Assembly: GCA_020425915.1 (NCBI GenBank)
Contig: JAGQQZ010000544.1
Location: forward strand, 1 to 17,586
DNA length: 17,586 bases
Reading direction: 5' to 3'
Source: Planctomycetota bacterium
GTDB taxonomy: Bacteria; Planctomycetota; UBA1135; UBA2386
Under the pieces are notes generated by a model. That model saw only the letters and a program-made list of their open reading frames with translations. It was not told the DNA's origin and did not search any database. Of the stretch, positions 14,583-17,586 are shown piece after piece; the first letter of the stretch is position 1, and the number at the start of each line of letters is the position of its first letter. Made by a program: the position numbers and the translations under genes.

Positions 14583-16163
14583 ATGCGTATCCCTGCCACC
14601 GCTCTCTTCGTCGCTCTCCAAGGCGCGCTCGCGGCTCAGCCTCCGTGTTCCGAGCCGATGCCGCTACCGGACTACGCGCTCACCTACACCCACGCCGCAC
14701 GAACCAGAGGCTTGTACTTCCAAGCACCGATCCCGTTCGTGATCACGCATCTGAACGTGCCCGACGAGGCCGGCGTCGGATTCCAATCGGTCGAGGTGCG
14801 CGTCGACACGAATCCGTTCGTCGATCTGCCCGGGACGTCGACGCCGCCGTCGGTGTTCTATCGGTCGCTCCAGCCGAGCGGTTCGCCGATCCCGACCGGC
14901 GGGATCCTCGTGCAGGCCGGAGAATGGGTCGGGATCCTCGGCGCGTGCTCGGATGCGACCGGCTCGTCGATGTCCAGCTCGTACGGGATGCCAGGGCCGT
15001 TCCGGTCCGAGATCCTCGGCTACCCGGTCACGCTCGCGCGCTTCACGACCAGCACCAACCTGGCCGCGGGCGGCAACCAGTTGGTGTCGACGCGGGAGCC
15101 GTTGGAACTCGGTCGAATCGAGGTGTGCGTCGCGCCCTCACCGGGCCACGCAGTGACCACTCCGTTCGGATCTGGTTGTGGCGGCACGTATCCGGGGACC
15201 TTCTACGAGCAGTTCCAGCAATCGCGGCCGTTCGACCTGGTGAACGGATTCTGGATGCTCCACTCGTCCGGCGACTACGTCGTGACCACCGGAATCCACC
15301 CGATCGTCACGCCGACGAGCGCGGCGCTCGTGATCGGTGACGATCAGACGTTGCAGATCGGATTGCCGTGGTCGATGCCGACGTCGCAGGGATCCACGAA
15401 CGACATCTGGGTCTGTTCGAACGGCTGGATCGCGCTCGAACCGACGACCGATACGTACCAGTTCGAATCGGCCCTCGGCATCACGACGGGGATGGCTCGC
15501 GTCTGCGCACTGTGGGACGACCTCGATCCGAGCCAGAGCGGCGCAGGGACCGTGCACGCCGAGCAAGATCCGAGTGACGCGACTTTGTTCCATGTCACGT
15601 GGACCGGGGTCGTGGAGTACCAGACGTCGCGCGCGAGTACGTTCCAGGTTTCGTTCTCGCAGAACGGATCGATCGAAGTCAAGTACGGCAGCGTCGCGGT
15701 CAACGACTGCATCGTGGGGTTCAGCCGCGGCGGCGGAACGATCGTTCCGGATGCGACCGACCTCTCGGATCCGATGCTCTCGCTGCACACCGGGCTCGGT
15801 CGCGGTGCACTCAGGCTCGCGGCGGTGAACCGGCCCGTGTTGGGCACCAGCGGTTCGATCGAGGTCTCCGAGATCCCACCGGGAAGTCCGAGCGGGGCAT
15901 TCCTCGTCGGCTTCGCGGACCACGACCCCGGGATCGACCTCGCGGTGATCGGTATGCCGGGTTGCGCGCTCTACACGACTGGCACGACGACGGTGCCGTT
16001 CGTTCCGAGCGGCGCGAGTCAGCAGCTGTCGGTCGGAATCGGCACCGATGCGGCGACGGTCGGGATCCAGGTGTTCTGGCAGGCGGTCGTCGTCGAGCCG
16101 GGCGCGAATGCGTTGGGTCTCGTGACGTCGAACGGACTGCTCTGGATCCCTGACAATCTCTGA
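14583..16163 (+). CDS. Large secreted protein, nidogen-like middle and planctomycete-type C-terminal domain
   Basis: 526 residues beginning with a signal peptide (1-19, MRIPATALFVALQGALAAQ), so the ATG at 14583 is preferred over the longer frame from 14472. Residues 20-190 are an all-beta region of unknown type that resembles the general style of the first protein in the window. Residues about 235-395 look like the nidogen/NIDO-type beta module found in many exported bacterial proteins: WVCSNGWIAL (276-285), CALWDDLDPS (308-317), TWTGVVEY (339-346) and TFQVSFSQNGSIEVKYG (353-369). The C-terminal 120 residues (NRPVLGTSG, GMPGCALYT, GIQVFWQ, VEPGANALGLVTSNGL) are the domain shared with the protein at 69-1139 and the peroxidase. 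No catalytic residues are evident. I infer a surface or matrix protein. It lies downstream of the sigma factor on the same strand but is separated by a terminator and converges on the xdh operon. Confidence 0.85.
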   Translation: MRIPATALFVALQGALAAQPPCSEPMPLPDYALTYTHAARTRGLYFQAPIPFVITHLNVPDEAGVGFQSVEVRVDTNPFVDLPGTSTPPSVFYRSLQPSGSPIPTGGILVQAGEWVGILGACSDATGSSMSSSYGMPGPFRSEILGYPVTLARFTTSTNLAAGGNQLVSTREPLELGRIEVCVAPSPGHAVTTPFGSGCGGTYPGTFYEQFQQSRPFDLVNGFWMLHSSGDYVVTTGIHPIVTPTSAALVIGDDQTLQIGLPWSMPTSQGSTNDIWVCSNGWIALEPTTDTYQFESALGITTGMARVCALWDDLDPSQSGAGTVHAEQDPSDATLFHVTWTGVVEYQTSRASTFQVSFSQNGSIEVKYGSVAVNDCIVGFSRGGGTIVPDATDLSDPMLSLHTGLGRGALRLAAVNRPVLGTSGSIEVSEIPPGSPSGAFLVGFADHDPGIDLAVIGMPGCALYTTGTTTVPFVPSGASQQLSVGIGTDAATVGIQVFWQAVVVEPGANALGLVTSNGLLWIPDNL

Positions 16164-16173
16164 GTCGCGACTC
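16162..16173. terminator. Perfect 12-base palindrome across a convergent gap
   Basis: GAGTCGCGACTC starts in the TGA stop of the secreted-protein gene and fills most of the 12 bases before the oppositely oriented FAD-subunit stop codon. The RNA could form a short stem on either strand. As with the similar site at 10736-10749, no T-tract follows, so function as a bidirectional terminator is only suggested by position. Confidence 0.35.
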
Positions 16174-16175
16174 GG

Positions 16176-17042
16176 CTACCTGGTCGGCGTGTTCCGCGAA
16201 CGGTCGACGCGACCCGAAGCGTCGTCGAGGATCCGGGTGACGACGCGGGCGAGCACCTGGCGCCGGTAGTCTCCCGTCGAGCGCACGTCGTCGATCGGCT
16301 TCACGTCCTGCCGTGCGCTCTTTCGCGCCGCAGCTCGGATGCGCTCGGGTTCGAGTGGGTGGCCGACGAGTTCGCTCGCGAGCGCTGGTAGGGGGATCGT
16401 GTGCGGTGCGACCGATCCTGCGCCACTCGCGACGGCGGTCACGACGTCGTCGCAGGTGATCGCGATCGCGACGACGAGCTTGCTGATCGACTGGGCGCGT
16501 CGCGTGCCGACTTTGCGGAAGCCGCGGAATTCGTTCGGTGCGCGTTCCGGGATCGCGATCGACTCGATGAGTTCGTCGGGTCGGCGGGCGGTGCTCCGAT
16601 AGCCGGTGATGAAATCGGTGACCGGGAGTTCACGCGTGCCGTTGCGCGAGATCAGTCGAATGTTCGCGCCGAGCGCGAACAGCACCGGAACGAGGTCCGC
16701 GGCCGGCGAGGCGGTGCCGAGGTTGCCGCCGATCGTCGCACGGTTGCGGATCTGTTCGGCACCGACTTCGTGCGCGGCGTCGCGCAGGATGTCCGGAACG
16801 CGTGGATCCGCGCGGAGGGTCGAGCACGATGTGAGCGCGCCGATCCGGAGGGTTCCGTCGCGATCGTCGATGCCGCGGAGCTCGTCGATGCGCCAGATGT
16901 CGAGCACGGGTCCTGGTCGCGTGCGACCGGACTCGTACTCGACCATGAGGTCGGTCCCGCCCGCGATCACCTGGCAGCGATCGCCGAGCCGTTCGAGTGC
17001 GCGGAGTGCGTCGTCGAGTCGGGTCGGGGAATCGACGATCAT
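16176..17042 (-). CDS. Xanthine dehydrogenase-family FAD-binding subunit
   Basis: 288 residues, the medium flavoprotein subunit (CoxM/XdhB type) of a molybdenum hydroxylase. It accepts electrons from the 2Fe-2S subunit and passes them to NAD+ or another acceptor. FAD-binding motifs are IAGGTDLMVEY (26-36) and ATIGGNLGTASPAAD (102-116). GYRSTARRPDELI (147-159) and the C-terminal DDVRSTGDYRRQVLARVVTRIL (251-272) mark the CO-dehydrogenase flavoprotein C-terminal domain. The ATG overlaps the 2Fe-2S subunit stop as ATGA (17039-17042), with GAGG just before it. Xanthine, an aldehyde, nicotinate or another heterocycle could be the substrate; the catalytic subunit that would decide is outside the window. 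Confidence 0.9.
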   Translation of the reverse strand: MIVDSPTRLDDALRALERLGDRCQVIAGGTDLMVEYESGRTRPGPVLDIWRIDELRGIDDRDGTLRIGALTSCSTLRADPRVPDILRDAAHEVGAEQIRNRATIGGNLGTASPAADLVPVLFALGANIRLISRNGTRELPVTDFITGYRSTARRPDELIESIAIPERAPNEFRGFRKVGTRRAQSISKLVVAIAITCDDVVTAVASGAGSVAPHTIPLPALASELVGHPLEPERIRAAARKSARQDVKPIDDVRSTGDYRRQVLARVVTRILDDASGRVDRSRNTPTR

Positions 17043-17497
17043 GCCTCGGCCCCTGCGGCCGCGAGCACGGCGGCGATGATCTTGCCGTAGCCGGTGCAGC
17101 GGCAGAGATTCCCGGCGAGCGCTTCGCGTGCGCTGTCGGCGTCGACCGGTCGACCGTGCGCGACGCGTTCGTCGAGGTAGGCGCGCGTCGCGAGGATCAT
17201 GCCGGGCGTGCAGATCCCGCACTGCGAACCACCTTCGTCCAGGAAGGACTGTTGGATCCGTTCCAGTCCCGCGGATTCGATCGTGCGGACCGTCGCGCCT
17301 TCGAGTTGGCAGATCGGGATCAAGCACGAGTTCACGGCGGCGCCGTCGACGAGCACCGTGCATGCGCCGCACTCGCCTTCGCCGCAGCCTTCCTTGGTCC
17401 CCGTCAGCCGCAGGTCCTCACGCAACACGTCGAGCAATCGGCGCAGCGGCGGGACTTCGAGCGCGACCGGAGCGTCGTTGACGGTCAGGTGGATCAC
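17039..17497 (-). CDS. Xanthine dehydrogenase-family 2Fe-2S subunit
   Basis: 152 residues starting with GTG. It carries two 2Fe-2S clusters that move electrons from the molybdenum site to FAD. All eight cysteines are in place: Cys38, 43, 46 and 58 in the plant-ferredoxin-like N-terminal half (CGEGECGACTV), and Cys93, 96, 132 and 134 in the helical half (QCGICTPGM, LCRCTGYGKI). The length is typical for small subunits such as CoxS. The GTG start is supported by GGAGGAA five bases upstream and a GTGA overlap with the molybdenum-subunit stop (17494-17497). Order in the operon is molybdenum, 2Fe-2S, FAD subunit. Confidence 0.93.
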   Translation of the reverse strand: MIHLTVNDAPVALEVPPLRRLLDVLREDLRLTGTKEGCGEGECGACTVLVDGAAVNSCLIPICQLEGATVRTIESAGLERIQQSFLDEGGSQCGICTPGMILATRAYLDERVAHGRPVDADSAREALAGNLCRCTGYGKIIAAVLAAAGAEA

Positions 17498-17586
17498 AGG
17501 GCTTCCTCCGGATGGGCTTCGAGCCAGGCAGCGAGCAGGCGCTCGGGGGTCGCGGGGACGCGATCGACGTGCACCCCGATCGCGTC
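17494..17586 (-). CDS. Xanthine dehydrogenase-family molybdenum subunit (C-terminal end only)
   Basis: Only the last 30 codons and the stop are in the window; the gene continues past its right edge. The translation contains AIGVHVDRVPATPERLLAA, which matches the usual C-terminus of large molybdopterin subunits, where a segment like A-x-G-V-R-x-x-x-L-P-x-T-P-E-x-x-L-x-A follows the catalytic glutamate region. The TGA stop overlaps the GTG of the 2Fe-2S subunit, so the two are translationally coupled. No substrate can be inferred from this fragment. Confidence 0.8.
   Translation of the reverse strand, partial: DAIGVHVDRVPATPERLLAAWLEAHPEEAL
17503..17509 (-). promoter_or_regulatory. Ribosome binding site of the xdh 2Fe-2S subunit
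   Basis: On the minus strand GGAGGAA lies five bases before the GTG start at 17495-17497 and within the end of the molybdenum-subunit gene. It fixes the non-ATG start. Confidence 0.75.

Noticed and set aside
1..17586. CRISPR arrays, insertion sequences, integrases, phage genes, tRNA or rRNA genes
   Set aside because: I looked for regular repeats, transposase or integrase motifs and cloverleaf-type sequences on both strands and found none that could be supported.

Overview
The window looks like chromosomal DNA from a high-GC Planctomycetota bacterium, probably from an environmental lineage near the Saltatorellus/Engelhardtia group. That placement is an inference. It rests on a serine/threonine kinase fused to a formylglycine-generating-enzyme (FGE)-like domain, a divergent ECF-type sigma factor, several secreted proteins that share a C-terminal beta-rich domain ending in a (Q)W-x-x-x-(D/E)P-G-x-x-x-GL-x-x-(S/T) pattern, and frequent weak ribosome binding sites. 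I see no tRNA, rRNA, CRISPR array, insertion sequence, integrase or phage gene, so this looks like ordinary chromosome.

Layout, left to right. (1) 69-1139 (+): secreted protein of unknown function with the shared C-terminal domain. (2) 1176-5756 (-): a tight four-gene operon, glcD-glcE-glcF plus a membrane-anchored TPR protein. Every junction is a 4-base ATGA or GTGA stop/start overlap. glcDEF encode the flavin/iron-sulfur glycolate dehydrogenase. (3) 5801-6925 (+): an unrecognised protein with a possible HEPN-like C-terminal half, then gshA (6982-8235), a plant/proteobacterial-type glutamate-cysteine ligase. Two perfect hairpins lie in the 56-base gap between them. (4) 8240-9847 (-): a secreted di-heme cytochrome c peroxidase (MauG/CcpA family) carrying the shared C-terminal domain. 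(5) 10038-10733 (+): a CT488-like metallophosphoesterase. (6) 10750-13401 (-): a transmembrane Ser/Thr kinase with a C-terminal FGE-like domain, divergent from a sigma factor (13545-14177, +). After a terminator and about 400 bases without a gene comes a second large secreted protein (14583-16163, +). (7) 16176-17586 (-): the tail of a xanthine-dehydrogenase-type operon: molybdenum subunit (only its last 30 residues), 2Fe-2S subunit and FAD subunit, again joined by GTGA and ATGA overlaps.

Functional reading. The window combines redox metabolism (glycolate oxidation, molybdenum hydroxylase, di-heme peroxidase, gamma-glutamylcysteine synthesis) with a planctomycete-style signalling pair (kinase-FGE plus sigma factor) and an exported set of proteins linked by one C-terminal domain. 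I found no clearly new defence or mobile system. The observations most worth following are the shared C-terminal domain, the TPR protein welded to glcDEF, the HEPN-like unknown with the hairpins ahead of gshA, the kinase reading frame that appears to need a CTG start, and the palindromes that fill the gaps between convergent genes.
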